A stretch of 7,726 bases of DNA from the NCBI GenBank assembly GCA_900552315.1, contig URZM01000104.1, positions 1-7,726 of the forward strand. Reading direction: 5' to 3'. Numbering within the stretch: position 1 is the stretch's first letter; every line of letters begins with the position of its first letter. This DNA is from an uncultured Bacteroidales bacterium (GTDB taxonomy: Bacteria > Bacteroidota > Bacteroidia > Bacteroidales > Muribaculaceae). Shown piece after piece: positions 6,206 to 7,726 of this stretch. The translations under genes were made by a program, and so were the position numbers. The notes beneath the pieces were generated by a model. It did no database searches. It was not told the origin of the DNA and saw nothing but the letters and a program-made list of their open reading frames with translations.

Positions 6206-7714
6206 ATGGCAGGAATAAAAGCACTGGCCAAAGACACGGCCATCTACGGACTCAGCAGCATCATAGGGCGCTTCCTCAACTGGTGCCTCGTGCCATTGTA
6301 CGTATGGATATTCCCCACCCAGGAATACGGCATCGTCAGCTACCTCTACTCCTTCACCGCCGTGGCGCTCGTCATACTCACCTACGGCATGGAGACCGGA
6401 TTCTTCCGCTACGCCAACAAGCACGACCGGCCGGAGACCGTCTACACAACCTCCCTGCTCTCCGTAGGCTCCACCTCCCTGCTCTTCATCCTGCTGCTCA
6501 CCATCTTCCTGCAGCCCGTCAGCACAGCCATCAAGCTCCCCGGCCACGCCGAATACGTGTGGATGCTCGGAGCCATCGTGGCCGTAGACGCCTTCACCAA
6601 CATCCCCTTCGCATACCTGCGCTACAAGAAACGCGCCATGCGCTTCGCGACCATCAAGATGCTCAACGTGGGCGTGAACATAGCCGCCAACATCTTCTTC
6701 CTCCTCTGCTGTCCCTGGCTCCATGCTCACGCGCCGGCCACAGTCGACTGGTTCTACGCCCCCTGCGGCGGCCAGGCCTTCGGTATAGGCTGGATATTCG
6801 TGGCCAACTGCCTCTCCACCCTCGTGGTGCTCCTCATGCTCATGCCCGACATCCTGGGCAGACGCTACACCTTCGACGGCGCTCTGCTGCGCAAGATGCT
6901 CTCCTACTCCTGGCCACTGCTCATCCTCGGCGTGGCAGGCATCATGAGCCAGAACATGGGCCAGATGATAATCCCCTATCTCTTCGAAGACCAGGAGGTG
7001 GCACGCTCAATGGTCGGCATCTACGGCGCTAACATCAAGATAGCCATCATCATGGTCATGTTCACCCAAGCCTTCCGATACGCCTACGAGCCCTTCATCT
7101 TCGCACAGGCAGGCAAAGGGGAGGACAAGAAGCAGGCCTACTGCGACGCCATGAAATTCTTCGTGATTCTCGGCCTGCTCATATTCCTTGGCGTGATGTT
7201 CTACCTCCCCGTGCTCAAGCATTTCGTGAGCCCCGCCTACTGGCCCGGACTCGAGGTGGTGCCCATCATGATGGTGGCCGAGTTGCTCTGCGGTGTGGCC
7301 TTCAACCTCTCCCTGTGGTACAAGCTCACCGACCGCACCGCCTGGGGCATGTACCTCTCCGTAGGCTGCTTCATCGTCATGTTCGGACTCAACCTCGTGC
7401 TCGTGCCCGCCATCGGCGCCCCCGACGGCTACATAGGCTCCGCCTGGGCCGCGCTAATAGCCTACGCCCTCATGATGATAGTCAGCTGGATAGCCGGACA
7501 GAAATACTACCCCCTGCACTATGAATACAAGCGCATCGGCCTCTACACCCTGATAGCCGCCCTCCTCTACGTCACAGGCCGCTATGTCTTCGATTTCCCC
7601 TCCGCGATGTGGGCCACCTACCTGACACGCACCGCCCTGCTGCTCCTCTACCTCGCCATCATCATCCGCTACGAGCGCCTCCCCCTCCCCGGCCTGCGCC
7701 GCTCCCGCCCCTAA
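6206..7714 (+). CDS. MOP-superfamily (Wzx-like) polysaccharide flippase
   Basis: A 502-residue, very hydrophobic protein of the polysaccharide-biosynthesis / oligosaccharide flippase family (COG2244, MATE-like MOP superfamily). Such proteins move undecaprenyl-linked sugars across the inner membrane for capsule, O-antigen or other surface glycans. About 14 membrane helices can be drawn, near residues 14-35, 42-61, 85-103, 117-138, 152-171, 191-213, 236-259, 278-299, 317-337, 350-371, 380-403, 409-430, 443-462 and 468-487. The N-terminus (KALAKDTAIYGLSSIIGRFL, 5-24) is the usual amphipathic entry to helix 1, and GMETGFFRYA (61-70) follows helix 2 as in this family. The substrate cannot be read from sequence. 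The start at 6206 is supported by the conserved N-terminus and an A-rich upstream stretch (AACTAAAACAT). No TAnnTTTG box is seen in the 297-bp gap from carB, so it may rely on read-through or an unrecognised promoter. No glycosyltransferase or polymerase gene is nearby. Isoleucine ATA is frequent, as in the 3' part of carB. Confidence 0.9.
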   Translation: MAGIKALAKDTAIYGLSSIIGRFLNWCLVPLYVWIFPTQEYGIVSYLYSFTAVALVILTYGMETGFFRYANKHDRPETVYTTSLLSVGSTSLLFILLLTIFLQPVSTAIKLPGHAEYVWMLGAIVAVDAFTNIPFAYLRYKKRAMRFATIKMLNVGVNIAANIFFLLCCPWLHAHAPATVDWFYAPCGGQAFGIGWIFVANCLSTLVVLLMLMPDILGRRYTFDGALLRKMLSYSWPLLILGVAGIMSQNMGQMIIPYLFEDQEVARSMVGIYGANIKIAIIMVMFTQAFRYAYEPFIFAQAGKGEDKKQAYCDAMKFFVILGLLIFLGVMFYLPVLKHFVSPAYWPGLEVVPIMMVAELLCGVAFNLSLWYKLTDRTAWGMYLSVGCFIVMFGLNLVLVPAIGAPDGYIGSAWAALIAYALMMIVSWIAGQKYYPLHYEYKRIGLYTLIAALLYVTGRYVFDFPSAMWATYLTRTALLLLYLAIIIRYERLPLPGLRRSRP

Positions 7715-7726
7715 TCCTCTACCCAC

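Noticed and set aside
5120..6730. 536-residue open reading frame on the minus strand
   Set aside because: It overlaps the end of carB, the repeat spacer and the start of the flippase gene. Its composition is rich in Gly, Glu, Val and His with SDWSD-type runs coming from the 9-bp repeats. It is an antisense shadow in GC-rich DNA.

Overview
The window looks like a chromosomal segment of a Bacteroidales bacterium, perhaps a Muribaculaceae-like gut species. The order rests on the promoter style: -7 boxes of the form TAnnTTTG, one of them with a -33 TTTG 19 nt upstream. It also rests on the lack of clear Shine-Dalgarno sequences and on protein sequences typical of that order. The family is a guess from general sequence character.

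Layout. Positions 1-289 contain no gene I can support, only a short hairpin and an AT-rich degenerate repeat patch. Positions 290-554 on the minus strand hold a compact transcription unit with a near-perfect Bacteroidetes promoter, about 230 nt of non-coding sequence and an intrinsic terminator. I read this as a small RNA, with 6S / Bacteroidales-1-like RNA as the leading but unproven identity. Upstream of it, on the same strand, is tcdA (636-1415), which makes the cyclic form of t6A in tRNA and ends in its own AT-rich terminator. tcdA and carA are divergent and share a 140-bp intergenic region with back-to-back -7 boxes. On the plus strand, carA (1556-2626) and carB (2669-5908) encode the two subunits of glutamine-dependent carbamoyl phosphate synthetase, which feeds pyrimidine and arginine synthesis. 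A 297-bp spacer then carries a C-rich, G-poor tract, a weak hairpin, five 9-bp tandem repeats and two copies of a 19-bp palindromic repeat around another hairpin. It is followed by a 14-helix MOP-superfamily (Wzx-like) glycan flippase gene (6206-7714). The window ends 12 bp after that stop codon.

How the genes work together. CarA releases ammonia from glutamine and CarB turns it, with bicarbonate and two ATP, into carbamoyl phosphate. The other genes have no obvious biochemical link to this step. The flippase is probably a lipid-linked sugar exporter and shows no promoter of its own.

The window is mostly housekeeping DNA and I do not see a new defence or mobile system. Four things merit a second look: the stand-alone small RNA; a carA/carB pair that resembles the eukaryotic CAD/CPS I type more than the E. 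coli type; a sharp change in isoleucine codon choice inside carB near position 3737; and the repeat-rich carB-flippase spacer.
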